This document shows positions 38,206 to 46,902 of a stretch of 64,000 nt of DNA, piece by piece (within the stretch, counting starts at the first letter, position 1; every line of letters starts with the position of its first letter). The notes beneath the pieces were generated by a model. That model did no database searches, had not been told where the DNA came from, and saw nothing but the letters and a program-made list of their open reading frames with translations. The DNA is from Estrella lausannensis (lineage in GTDB: Bacteria; Chlamydiota; Chlamydiia; Chlamydiales; Criblamydiaceae). Both the position numbers and the translations under genes were made by a program. Where the stretch lies: the NCBI RefSeq assembly GCF_900000175.1, contig NZ_CWGJ01000011.1, positions 62,001-126,000 on the forward strand, given 5' to 3'.

Positions 38206-38247
38206 GGGCCGAAGTGAATTCAATGATGAGTTCACATCGGCCCTTTT
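38206..38247 (+). terminator. Rho-independent terminator after xfp
   Basis: GGGCCGAAGTGAATTC, six bases, GAGTTCACATCGGCCC, then TTTT. 16-pair stem with one mismatch and one G.T. It lies between convergent xfp and acnA. Confidence 0.85.
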
Positions 38248-38257
38248 GCTCGGAACC

Positions 38258-40525
38258 TTATCTCTTCTTTGACTCTTTTTGCATCAAATTGAGCGCTGAT
38301 CCTGCTTTAAACCAGTTGATCTGCGCTTCGTTATAGGTGTGATTCAGTTGGACTGACTCTTCCTTTCCGCTCTTATGGTGGATCACCAAAGTCAGTGGCT
38401 TTCCGGGTTGAAAGCTCTCAAGGCCGGTGATCTCGAGGGTGTCGTCTTCCAAGATTTTATCGTAATCGGCAGGATCGGCAAATGTTAGGGCAAGCAGCCC
38501 CTGCTTCTTTAGATTTGATTCGTGGATCCTCGCAAAACTCTTGGCGATCACTGAGAGGCCGCCGAGATGTCTCGGCTCCATGGCGGCGTGCTCCCGTGAC
38601 GATCCTTCGCCGTAGTTTTCATCGCCGATGGCTACCCAGCCTATGCCTTCCTTTTTGTAGTCTCGGGCAATTTTTGAATAGGGCTCTACCACTCCGCTGA
38701 CAAGGTTCAGACCCTTTCCCACTTCATCACGGAAGCGGTTTTTGGCGCCGATGAACATGTTATCGGAGATGTTGTCTAAATGTCCCCGGAACTGAAGCCA
38801 TTTTCCCGCCGGTGAGATATGGTCCGTTGTGCATTTACCCTCTGCCTTGACGAGCACTCTCAGACCTTTTAAGTCTTTGCCGCTCCAAGGAGAGAAGGGG
38901 GAGATGGCCTGAAGCCTTTTGCTCTCCGGGCTGATGGAGACCAAGACAGATGTTCCGTCCTTCGCCGGTTCCACATAACCGCTGTCTCCTAAGTCAAATC
39001 CCTTGTCCGGCAGCTCTTTGCCGTGTGGGGGCTCTAGCTTGAAAGACTCCCCTTGGGCGTTGGTCAGGCTGTCTGTCATGGGGTTGAATGTGAGCTTTCC
39101 GGCGAGGCTGAGTGCGATCACGATTTCGGGGCTGGCAACAAACGAGTGTGTACCGGGGTTGGAATCGTTTCTTCCGGAAAAGTTACGGTTATAGGAAGTT
39201 AGGATGGAGTTTTTCTCTCCGAAGGCGACATCATGCCGTTTCCATTGGCCGATGCAGGGGCCGCAAGCGTTGGCAAGGACCATTCCTCCGATATCTTCCA
39301 AAGCTTTTAGCTGGCCATCCCTTTCGATGGTTGCCCTGATCTGCTCCGATCCCGGTGTAATTGTCAGTGGCGATTCCGCTTTGACTCCTCGCTCTTTGGC
39401 TTGCAGGGCTATACTACAGGCCCTTTCGATATCTTCGTAACTTGAGTTTGTGCAAGAGCCGATCAGAGCGACGGAAATTTTTTCAGGGTATCCGTTTTCT
39501 TTGACGGCTTTAGCAAGCTCGGAGAGAGGCCACGCCTTGTCGGGAGTGTACGGGCCGTTGATGTAGGGCTCAAGCTTCGACAGGTCGATTTCTATGATTT
39601 GGTCGTAGTAGGAATCGGGCTTTTTCAGCACTTCGTCGTCCTGCCTTAAATGCTCTGAAACCTCCATGGCCATCTTGGCGACTTCGCTTCTTCCTGTTGC
39701 CTCCAGGTAGCTCAGCATCTTGTCATCCCATGGGAAGACTGAAGTTGTCGCGCCAATTTCAGCACCCATGTTGCAAATAGTTCCTTTGCCGGTGCAGGAA
39801 ATAGAGTCGGCACCGGGTCCGAAATATTCAATGATCGAACCAGTTCCGCCTTTGACGGTCAAAATGCCGGCAAGCTTCAATATGACGTCCTTGGCCGAAG
39901 CCCAGCCGGAGAGTTTTCCTTTCAGGTGAACTCCAATAATGCGCGGCAGTTTGAGTTCCCACGGAAGTCCCGCCATAACATCAACGGCATCGGCACCGCC
40001 GACTCCGATTGCAAGCATTCCTAACCCCCCGGCATTTGGGGTGTGTGAGTCCGTACCGATCATCAACCCTCCGGGGAACGCGTAGTTTTCCAAAACAACC
40101 TGGTGGATGATGCCGGCTCCGGGACGCCAAAAGCCGATTCCATACTTGGAGGAGGCACTTTGCAGGAAATCGAAAACTTCCTTGCTCTCCACCTGTGCTC
40201 TTGAGAGGTCTTGTTTGGCACCCAGTTCTGCCTGGATGAGGTGATCGCAATGCACTGTCGTCGGCGCCTGTACATGATTGATACCAGAACTCATGAACTG
40301 CAATATGGCCATCTGCGCCGTCGCGTCTTGCATAGCCACCCGGTCAGGTTTTAAATCGACGTAGTTTTTGCCCCTGCTTCCAGTCTCTTTCAGCGGGTGG
40401 GAAAAATGGGTGTAAAGAATCTTCTCCGTAAGAGTCAGCGGTCGCTTTGCAACCTCCCTAACTTGCTTTATCTTGGTGGGGAGCGCTTTATAGAACGCCT
40501 TCATCATCTCCAGGTCAAATAGCAT
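38258..40525 (-). CDS. acn: Aconitate hydratase (mitochondrial-type)
   Basis: Converts citrate to isocitrate in the citric acid cycle and feeds the glyoxylate bypass. 755 residues from the ATG at 40525, with GGAGG eight bases upstream; an upstream GTG at 40534 is less likely. The 4Fe-4S cysteines are in [14 protein letters not shown] near residue 356 and [10 protein letters not shown] near 417. The catalytic swivel domain has [18 protein letters not shown] near 630. Length and motifs resemble the mitochondrial aconitase (780) more than the longer bacterial AcnA (890). Chlamydiaceae lack this step, so its presence marks a fuller cycle. Confidence 0.95.
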   Translation of the reverse strand: MLFDLEMMKAFYKALPTKIKQVREVAKRPLTLTEKILYTHFSHPLKETGSRGKNYVDLKPDRVAMQDATAQMAILQFMSSGINHVQAPTTVHCDHLIQAELGAKQDLSRAQVESKEVFDFLQSASSKYGIGFWRPGAGIIHQVVLENYAFPGGLMIGTDSHTPNAGGLGMLAIGVGGADAVDVMAGLPWELKLPRIIGVHLKGKLSGWASAKDVILKLAGILTVKGGTGSIIEYFGPGADSISCTGKGTICNMGAEIGATTSVFPWDDKMLSYLEATGRSEVAKMAMEVSEHLRQDDEVLKKPDSYYDQIIEIDLSKLEPYINGPYTPDKAWPLSELAKAVKENGYPEKISVALIGSCTNSSYEDIERACSIALQAKERGVKAESPLTITPGSEQIRATIERDGQLKALEDIGGMVLANACGPCIGQWKRHDVAFGEKNSILTSYNRNFSGRNDSNPGTHSFVASPEIVIALSLAGKLTFNPMTDSLTNAQGESFKLEPPHGKELPDKGFDLGDSGYVEPAKDGTSVLVSISPESKRLQAISPFSPWSGKDLKGLRVLVKAEGKCTTDHISPAGKWLQFRGHLDNISDNMFIGAKNRFRDEVGKGLNLVSGVVEPYSKIARDYKKEGIGWVAIGDENYGEGSSREHAAMEPRHLGGLSVIAKSFARIHESNLKKQGLLALTFADPADYDKILEDDTLEITGLESFQPGKPLTLVIHHKSGKEESVQLNHTYNEAQINWFKAGSALNLMQKESKKR

Positions 40526-40989
40526 AATGTTCACCTCCGTAAAGCAAAATTATAACTTTAATCATCAATGATGGAAAGAAGGGATGGCATTGAAAATGAA
40601 TCGATGTATAAATATTTAAAAGTTAATTTGATGTGCAGCGCTGAAAAGATCTGCTATGGAATCCTATTCCCGAGAATGGTACACTTTCGGGGCGAAATCA
40701 GCATTTGAAGACTGGGCGTGCTATGCCGAAAGTATTTCAAAATTTGGCATGTGAGTTTTAAGACAGGCTCGCTAGGAAATCGCACAGAATCAAAAGAGTG
40801 CACTTTGCTTATGTTTTAATGGTAAATGACTTGTATTTGTTTGATTTAAGAGCTTTCTCTTTGCCAAAAACCAATTTTTGAGAGAATTTCGGTATAGAGA
40901 CAGTCTACAAGCTGAAATCAGACGATTTTAAACCTAGAGTATCCCACTACTGAGACACTTTAGGTACAACGAAAAGAGGAGAGGGTTCA
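40526..40989. other. Divergent promoter gap filled with palindromic repeats
   Basis: Between acnA and nusB. Most is occupied by family 1 copy E5 (40726-40893), then a degenerate family 2 (40896-40938) and an isolated family 1 end (TGAGACACTTTAGGTAC at 40951-40967). A separate right-end fragment (ACACTTTCGG) is at 40681-40690. The nusB start is only 23 bp beyond. Confidence 0.65.
40726..40893. repeat. Family 1 long palindromic element, copy E5 (degenerate)
   Basis: Left CCGAAAGTATTTCAAAATTTGG; right CTCTTTGCCAAAAACCAATTTT then TGAGAGAATTTCGGTA. The interior keeps AATGACTTG but has lost most of the inner arm pairing. Confidence 0.65.
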
Positions 40990-41469
40990 GTGGCATTACC
41001 ACAAAACAAAATGCGGGAAGCGGTATTTCAGATCCTGTTTTGCCTGGATATGGGACATGCAGCAGAGGATGAGATCGTGCAGCTGATGATGGGGGAGCTT
41101 AAGATCACCAAAAAGTATGCTAAAGAGGCATACCTTTCCGCCAAAGCGGTCTTTGATGCCAGAGAAGAGTTGGATGGACTGATTGGAGCCGTCGCCAAAT
41201 CCTATAGTCTGGAGAGAATTCAAAGAGCTGAGAGAAATATCTTAAGGCTCGGTGTGTATGAGCTTAGGCATCATCCCGAAATTCCTCCTTTAGTTTCAAT
41301 CGCCGAGGCAATCAGGCTCTCCAATAAATTTGCCACTAAAGAAGCTTCCAAATTCATCAATGCTATCTTAGATGCTTTGATGAAGGGGATGCAGGGCGAA
41401 GCTGTCGACCAAGAAGCTGTGAAAGAGGCAATCGACCAGTTGCCCGAGCCGGAAAACACCAATGGATGA
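40990..41469 (+). CDS. nusB: Transcription antitermination factor NusB
   Basis: RNA-binding factor for rRNA operon antitermination; 159 residues. The start is a GTG at 40990 after GAGGAGAGGG; the next ATG is at 41011. It opens ALPQNKMREAVFQILFCLDM, and the NusB end region is present: RAERNILRLGVYELRHHPEI and IAEAIRLSNKFATKEASKFINAILD. The gene is followed within 3 bp by murB and begins a four-gene run (nusB, murB, PHP gene, folC) whose genes overlap or nearly so, so it is an operon. Confidence 0.94.
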   Translation: MALPQNKMREAVFQILFCLDMGHAAEDEIVQLMMGELKITKKYAKEAYLSAKAVFDAREELDGLIGAVAKSYSLERIQRAERNILRLGVYELRHHPEIPPLVSIAEAIRLSNKFATKEASKFINAILDALMKGMQGEAVDQEAVKEAIDQLPEPENTNG

Positions 41470-41472
41470 CCG

Positions 41473-42345
41473 ATGATCAAGATCGAGGAAAATGTATCGC
41501 TGAGTGCCTATTCGACCATGGGTCTTGGAGGCCCTGCCAAGTTTTTTACCAAGGCTGAGTCCGAAGAGGAGATGCGGGAGGCTTTAGCTTTTGCCAAAGC
41601 GCACAATGTGCCCTTTCTAGTGATCGGAAAAGGGTCGAACTGCCTCTTTCATGATAAGGGATACAAAGGTCTTGTGATCTTGAACAAAATCGATTTTTTC
41701 CATGATTTGGGCGAAGGAGTATTCCATGTGGGGGGAGGAACCAGTTTCTCGTTGCTCGGAGTAAAGACAGCCAGGCTGCACTATGCCGGACTTGAGTTTG
41801 CGTCAGGGATTCCGGCTACTGTCGGCGGAGCCGTCTATATGAATGCCGGTGCATCGGGAAAAGAGACCAAAGATACCCTCGAGTCGGTCGATTACATGGA
41901 TCCCGATGGAAATGTAAGGCGCTATCGGCGCGATGAGTTGAGTTTTTCCTACAGAAAATCCATGTTCCAGAAGATGAAAGGGGTCATCCTTTCGGCAACC
42001 TTCAGCCTCACACCCAATTTGGAAGCGAGATCCAAGCAGATCGCTATCGTGCAGCACCGTACTAAGACGCAGCCTTATGGCGAGAAGTCGTGCGGCTGTG
42101 CCTTCAGAAATCCGGAGGGTAACTTTGCCGGCGCGCTGATCGAGAAGTGCGGGCTTAAGGGAGCGCGGGTCGGGGGAGCTGAAGTGTCCCATCTTCACGC
42201 CAATTTCTTGATCAACAAGAGCGATGCTAAAGCAGATGACATCCGATCCCTGATCGAGTTGATTAAAAAAACAGTGAAGGAGAAAGAGAGCATCGATCTT
42301 GAAGTCGAAGTGTGTTTCATCTCTTCCGGGGAGGAAGATGCCTGA
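41473..42345 (+). CDS. murB: UDP-N-acetylenolpyruvoylglucosamine reductase
   Basis: Second step of peptidoglycan precursor synthesis, reducing the enolpyruvyl group with FAD and NADPH. 290 residues, the short type II form. The FAD-binding blocks are LVIGKGSNCLFHDKGYKGLV near 52 and GLEFASGIPATVGGAVYMNAG near 105. SFSYRKSMFQ has the conserved Tyr-Arg-x-S. The active-site loop reads KSCGCAFRNPEG near 205-216, where the usual catalytic Ser position (C-G-S) is Cys209. The conserved Glu near the end is within DLEVEVCFIS. Overlaps the next gene by 8 bp. Confidence 0.93.
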   Translation: MIKIEENVSLSAYSTMGLGGPAKFFTKAESEEEMREALAFAKAHNVPFLVIGKGSNCLFHDKGYKGLVILNKIDFFHDLGEGVFHVGGGTSFSLLGVKTARLHYAGLEFASGIPATVGGAVYMNAGASGKETKDTLESVDYMDPDGNVRRYRRDELSFSYRKSMFQKMKGVILSATFSLTPNLEARSKQIAIVQHRTKTQPYGEKSCGCAFRNPEGNFAGALIEKCGLKGARVGGAEVSHLHANFLINKSDAKADDIRSLIELIKKTVKEKESIDLEVEVCFISSGEEDA

Positions 42346-43174
42346 GAGTGATTTTCGAGCGGATCTGCATTGCCACAGCACATGTTCTGACGGCACTTTA
42401 TCTCCGGAACAGTTGATTGAATTGGCAATATCTAAAGGACTCAAGGGGTTGTCGATCACAGACCATGACTCGATTGAAGCCTATCACAGCATCGACTCTT
42501 CCCTGCATGAGTCCAAGATCGAATTGATAACAGGAGCTGAGTTCACCACCAATCATCTGGGTGTAAGCGTTCATGTGCTGGCGTATGGATTTTCGCCGTC
42601 AGATGAGGGCATTCTTGAGCTCTCCAGAACGCATAAGATAAGACGCGAAGAGCGGATTCGGCAGATGGCACATCTTCTTTTAAAAGAGGGGATCGATGTT
42701 GGCATTGAGAAGATATTGGAGCACGCCAAAATGCCCGGAAGGCCGCACCTGGCAATGGCTATGCTGGGTCTTGGAGTCATCAAGGAACCGAAGGAAGCTT
42801 TTGAAAAGTATATCGGCGACGGCAAGAGGTGTTTTGTTAAGTCGCACGCCATCGGCACAGAGGAAACCGTGTCGATAATTAAAAGAGCCAACGCCATTCC
42901 CGTGATAGCCCATCCTCATCTTGTCAAAGAGAGCCGTGTCCTCCGGGATATCCTCTTGATGGATTTTGAAGGCATAGAAGCCTATTACGCCAATTTTCCC
43001 CTTGGTCATTGCCAGAAGTGGCTGGATATCGCCCGAAACAAACGATGGATCATCACCGGTGGATCCGATTTCCATGGAGAGGTAAAGCCTCAGATAGCAC
43101 TGGGGGCCTCCTATACGCCGGAAGAGTCATTCAAGAGAATTGCCGAACGTTATGCACACAATAAGATACGCTGA
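42338..43174 (+). CDS. PHP-domain phosphoesterase (RNase AM / TrpH-like)
   Basis: 278 residues from the ATG at 42338, which has GGGAGGAAG upstream and overlaps the murB stop; a frame extension upstream is less likely. The metal site is complete by eye: DLHCHSTCSDGT at residue 7, ITDHDSIEAY near 37, GAEFTT, HPHLVKESRVL near 190 and GGSDFHGEVKPQ near 247. This family includes the 5'-3' exonuclease RNase AM (YciV) and nucleoside 3',5'-bisphosphate phosphatases. The exact substrate cannot be told. Its end overlaps folC by 23 bp. Confidence 0.9.
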   Translation: MPESDFRADLHCHSTCSDGTLSPEQLIELAISKGLKGLSITDHDSIEAYHSIDSSLHESKIELITGAEFTTNHLGVSVHVLAYGFSPSDEGILELSRTHKIRREERIRQMAHLLLKEGIDVGIEKILEHAKMPGRPHLAMAMLGLGVIKEPKEAFEKYIGDGKRCFVKSHAIGTEETVSIIKRANAIPVIAHPHLVKESRVLRDILLMDFEGIEAYYANFPLGHCQKWLDIARNKRWIITGGSDFHGEVKPQIALGASYTPEESFKRIAERYAHNKIR

Positions 43175-44381
43175 GCTGATCGAACAGCTCTTTTCGGTGA
43201 ACGTTAAAAAGGCCATGGTTTTAGGACTGAGCAGAATGCAGGCAGCCCTCAAAGCTCTTGGTAATCCGGAAAAGGCCTTTCGCGCCATCCATGTCGCAGG
43301 GACCAATGGTAAAGGTTCGGTGTCGCTTAAAATCGCTGAAGCGCTCTCCCACGACGGCTCGCTTGTCGGGCTCTACACATCCCCCCACATCGGCACTTTC
43401 AGAGAACGAGTTCTCTGCCAGGGAGTGAAAATTACCGAAGAGGAGGTTACCAGGCTTTTGCCTAAGGCAATGAAGGCCGGTCCCCAGTGTACTTTTTTTG
43501 AACTCACCACGCTGATGGCTTTCCTGTACTTCAAGGAAAAGGGAGTTGAATGGGCCGTCATCGAGACAGGAATCGGCGGCCGCCTTGACGCGACCAACGT
43601 GATCGTGCCGGCATTGTCCATTATAACCTCCGTCAGTTTGGATCACACCGAGTGGCTGGGGGGAACGCTTGAAGAGATTTCCCTAGAAAAAGCGGGCATC
43701 ATCAAGGAAAGGGTTCCTGTGGTCTTAGGCCCGACTGTACCGGGCCTCGTGGAAGATGTCGCCCGAGAGAGAAATGCTCTTTGTATCAGAGTGCAGGGCA
43801 AGTTTAGCTCCTATGATGAAGAAAACAGGCGTGTGGCGCTGGAGGCTTTGACTCTCCTGCATCTATCTGAGAGTGCTGTCGCCGCCGGTCTTGCGAAACG
43901 TCCTTCCTGCCGCCTAGAGAGCGTTTCCCTGCCCGGCCTGAGCACTCCGGTTGTGCTCGATGTCGCCCATAACCCTGGCGGCTTTGCCTCCCTCTTCAAC
44001 AGTTTAAATAGTCTGTTTGGCAAAAAGAAGTGGCGTCTTGTGCTCGGCATGGGCAAGGATAAAGATCATCACGCTTGCCTCTCGGCTACTGTCGCCCATG
44101 TGGAAGAGATCTATCTTGTGCGCGCAACGGGATCCAGAGAGGGGACAGCAACGGAATATCTGGAAGACATACTCCTTTTTCTGGGTATGGATAAAAACCG
44201 GATTGTTCAGTGTGATTCGGTCAAGAGCGCCGTTAACCTGGCCGCATCGGCCTCTACAAACGATCAAATCCCACTGCTCATTGCAGGTACTTTTTTTATC
44301 ATGGCCGACGCGAAGGAAGCTTTAGGGCTTTCCATCGAACGCGATCCGGTTTTCCTGAGCGACTCCAAGAAGCCTTTGTGA
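43152..44381 (+). CDS. folC: Folylpolyglutamate / dihydrofolate synthase
   Basis: Adds glutamate to (dihydro)folate. 409 residues from the ATG at 43152; a TTG at 43140 is also in frame. The P-loop is HVAGTNGKGSVS near residue 47. The Mur-ligase-like blocks VIETGIGGRLDATNVI, SVSLDHTEWLGGTLEEI and LEKAGIIKERVPVV follow. The C-terminal domain starts PVVLDVAHNPGGFASLF. Some family members are bifunctional; that cannot be decided here. It is the last gene of the operon and overlaps the PHP gene, so translation is probably coupled. Confidence 0.94.
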   Translation: MHTIRYAELIEQLFSVNVKKAMVLGLSRMQAALKALGNPEKAFRAIHVAGTNGKGSVSLKIAEALSHDGSLVGLYTSPHIGTFRERVLCQGVKITEEEVTRLLPKAMKAGPQCTFFELTTLMAFLYFKEKGVEWAVIETGIGGRLDATNVIVPALSIITSVSLDHTEWLGGTLEEISLEKAGIIKERVPVVLGPTVPGLVEDVARERNALCIRVQGKFSSYDEENRRVALEALTLLHLSESAVAAGLAKRPSCRLESVSLPGLSTPVVLDVAHNPGGFASLFNSLNSLFGKKKWRLVLGMGKDKDHHACLSATVAHVEEIYLVRATGSREGTATEYLEDILLFLGMDKNRIVQCDSVKSAVNLAASASTNDQIPLLIAGTFFIMADAKEALGLSIERDPVFLSDSKKPL

Positions 44382-44498
44382 AATAAGGCGTCGGGGCTTG
44401 TCGTCGATGAATAGATCAGATCATCCGGAAAATGTGCTGGGAAACCCCCAATTTTAAGGGGCGGTATAGATCGCCGTCATTTTAGGCATGCCTAAGGG

Positions 44499-45620
44499 CT
44501 ATAGCTTAAAGCAGTCTTTCGTGCTTCCCAAGATTTTGAGGGCATTGAAGTGTGACTTCAGGGCTTCTGCAAAGGAGGCGTGCTCGTTATAGGTAACCGA
44601 GCGTTCCCGGCACAGATCCTTGAGAATTTTCGAGATATCAGGATAATGAATGTGGCTGATATGGGGAAAGAGGTGATGCTCGATTTGGTAGTTCAACCCT
44701 CCCACAAGGGCGGTAAGGAGCCGGTTGTTAACACCGAAGTTGGAGGTTGTCATCATCTCGTGCATAACCCAGTCGAACTTCATCTGCCCACCCTCTGTAG
44801 GCTCAAGATAATGAACACCCCGCACAATGTGTGCGAGCTGGAACACGACGGCGATCAGCAGGCCGCCGGCGACATGCATACTGGTGAATGCCAGTACGAT
44901 CTGCCACCAAGGGTTTGACAGCAGCATCAGGGGGAGTGCCAGGAAGAGAAAAATGTTAGTAAATTTGAGAGCGAGAAAGATGCTCAGATCGCTTGTGGAA
45001 ACCTTATTCTGCTTCCATTCGCGGTAAAACCAGGCAAAATCGGAGTAAAACACCCAGTTAAGGCTAATTAGGGCATAGAGGAAAGGCGCATAATAGCACT
45101 GGTACTTGTGAAACCAATAGATCTTATCTTTGGGCGATAGCCTGAGCCAGATCGCCTTGTCGATGTCATCGTCATAGCCGGGGATATTGGTATAGGTGTG
45201 GTGGACGGTGTTGTGAGCGACTTTCCACACAAGTGAACTTGTGCCGTTTAAATCGAACCAATAGCCCAGTAAACGGTTGATTTTCTGATTCTTGGTGAGA
45301 GCGCCGTGCAAAGCGTCGTGCACGACATTGAATCCTATCAGACCTTTGGTGATTCCGAGAATGCTGAACAGAGTGATCAAACCCCATAGGCCAAAGCTGT
45401 CGCTCAAGATCAAACCGTAGGAGACAGCATAGACCAAGGTGATCGCTAAAATCTTGAGAGACAATAGCATATCTCCTTTAGGGGATATGCCAAAACGCTT
45501 AAAGTGGCTGTCGACGCGCTTTTTCAATTCATCGTAGAATTGACTCTCTTCGGTTTTGGGAAAGCGAACGCCCTTTGCTTTTTGGCTTTTGATTTCTACA
45601 CAAGGGGGACTGGCTTTCAT
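44499..45620 (-). CDS. Fatty acid desaturase, front-end type without cytochrome b5
   Basis: Membrane di-iron enzyme that puts double bonds in acyl chains; 373 residues. The three histidine boxes are HDALHG near residue 105, HNTVHHTYTN near 139, and QIEHHLFPHISHIHYP near 310. The last, with Gln before HH, marks the front-end (delta-5/6 type) group, which also includes bacterial acyl-lipid desaturases. Several hydrophobic segments lie between (SYGLILSDSFGLWGLITLFS and others). Start with GGAGG five bases upstream. An unusual gene for an intracellular bacterium; it could adjust membrane fluidity. The exact position of desaturation is unknown. Confidence 0.9.
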   Translation of the reverse strand: MKASPPCVEIKSQKAKGVRFPKTEESQFYDELKKRVDSHFKRFGISPKGDMLLSLKILAITLVYAVSYGLILSDSFGLWGLITLFSILGITKGLIGFNVVHDALHGALTKNQKINRLLGYWFDLNGTSSLVWKVAHNTVHHTYTNIPGYDDDIDKAIWLRLSPKDKIYWFHKYQCYYAPFLYALISLNWVFYSDFAWFYREWKQNKVSTSDLSIFLALKFTNIFLFLALPLMLLSNPWWQIVLAFTSMHVAGGLLIAVVFQLAHIVRGVHYLEPTEGGQMKFDWVMHEMMTTSNFGVNNRLLTALVGGLNYQIEHHLFPHISHIHYPDISKILKDLCRERSVTYNEHASFAEALKSHFNALKILGSTKDCFKL

Positions 45621-45721
45621 GGCGAACCTCCATCTCCATTATGAACATTTTTCGATTAAAGATACAAGATCCCGGCGCCAAGAATTTGATTTTCTTTAAG
45701 GAATTTGTTGTCGTTTGTTTT

Positions 45722-45770
45722 GAGGCTGCCCACAAACTCAAATCATAGGATTTGGTTGTGGACACTCTCT
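45722..45770. repeat. Family 2 palindrome, degenerate copy
   Basis: GAGGCTGCCCACAAACTCAA, a short centre, and GGTTGTGGACACTCTCT. Imperfect 21-23 bp arms. It lies between the alpha/beta hydrolase stop and the desaturase start. Confidence 0.7.
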
Positions 45771-45859
45771 ACGATTCACGCTAGCGACATGTAAAAGCCA
45801 AGATCTCCCATGATTTTTCCGGGGCAGGCCTTCGGCTGGCGTAAGTGGGGACGCGGAGT

Positions 45860-46726
45860 TTATTGACTTCTCTCCAGCGTGTCGATGAAACCATGGAGCT
45901 GGTAGAGGAAAGCGTCAAGGTCTGCTTTATGGATGCTGTGTGTCGCATTCGGGATGATGCAGACCTCCATTTCCGGGTAGGCGTTTTTCATCCGCTGGAG
46001 GCCTTCTGGCGACACTGAAGAGTCTGCTTCAGCTTTCATCAGAAGTACAGGAATTTTAGATTCCGCCAGTTTTTTCATCTTCTCCATAGGTTCAATGGAG
46101 GCTGAAATGTTGTTCTTGGCGAGCAGCGTAACCCAAGGATTGATGCCGATGTGCACGCCATGGGGTGTCTCGACAATGCGATTTTGCCTTATCCACGAAT
46201 CGATTTTAGCTCTGCTGTAGCCATACCTTTCGAGCTCTTCGGCTGCGGACTTTATGGTGGGGTGACGCTGTTTAAAAATCGAGAGGGCGTGCAGTTCCTC
46301 TTCCGATACAATTTCCTTCTCCCGGGGCAGCATTTCCATGTCTTCGATCACATAGCCGGCGACAAATTCGGGGTAGTCCGCCGCGAAGGCGGTCGCTATC
46401 CTTGTACCCATGGAATGGGCAACTAAAATAAATCGATTTAAGTGTTCTTGATGGACAAAGTTACGTACATCGTTGACTAAATTTTGAAGAGAGAACTCCT
46501 TCGCGTCGCCAATTGGCGTCTCTCCGTGCCCCCTGAGATCGATGGCATAGATGGTGTGGCGATCTTTGAGTGCATTGATGGGGCCCGTCCAAGTCTCTTT
46601 GGAGCTCTCGGCGCCGTGGATGAAGAGGATGGGAAGTTCGGCGGGAGACCTGGTTTTCGCCTCCTCTTTAATGAAACTTAAAGGTACGCTACTTGCGTCC
46701 GAAGCTGGGCTACCCTGAACATTCAT
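45860..46726 (-). CDS. Alpha/beta hydrolase
   Basis: 288 residues, soluble, start after AGAGGATC. The oxyanion strand is PILFIHGAESSKETW near residue 32. DLRGHGETP follows near 67, and the nucleophile elbow VAHSMGTRIA places Ser near 105. The acid is probably in LLMKAEADSSVSPEG near 235 and the His in NATHSIHKADLD near 263. The usual G-H-S-M-G has Ala before His. The lid is helical with many Glu. Substrate unknown. The family includes esterases, lactonases and C-C hydrolases. Confidence 0.88.
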   Translation of the reverse strand: MNVQGSPASDASSVPLSFIKEEAKTRSPAELPILFIHGAESSKETWTGPINALKDRHTIYAIDLRGHGETPIGDAKEFSLQNLVNDVRNFVHQEHLNRFILVAHSMGTRIATAFAADYPEFVAGYVIEDMEMLPREKEIVSEEELHALSIFKQRHPTIKSAAEELERYGYSRAKIDSWIRQNRIVETPHGVHIGINPWVTLLAKNNISASIEPMEKMKKLAESKIPVLLMKAEADSSVSPEGLQRMKNAYPEMEVCIIPNATHSIHKADLDAFLYQLHGFIDTLERSQ

Positions 46727-46867
46727 GAGTTTAAGATCCTCTTCTTTTCGTGGAAAATTGCGGTGTCAACCGTATTTTACTATAACTAATTAGAATATCT
46801 TCTTTGTCTTAATAAGTAAAGATAGTTTTTATTGTATCTTAATACGCACTTAACATCCCAGGTGTAC

Positions 46868-46873
46868 TATAAT
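46868..46873 (+). promoter_or_regulatory. Candidate -10 box for the 46903 gene
   Basis: TATAAT at 46868-46873 in AT-rich DNA, 30 bp before the preferred ATG. No good -35 at 17 bp. It leaves room only for a short leader. Confidence 0.35.
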
Positions 46874-46902
46874 CGTAATTTATTTTTTTTATGGTAGGTA
46901 AT

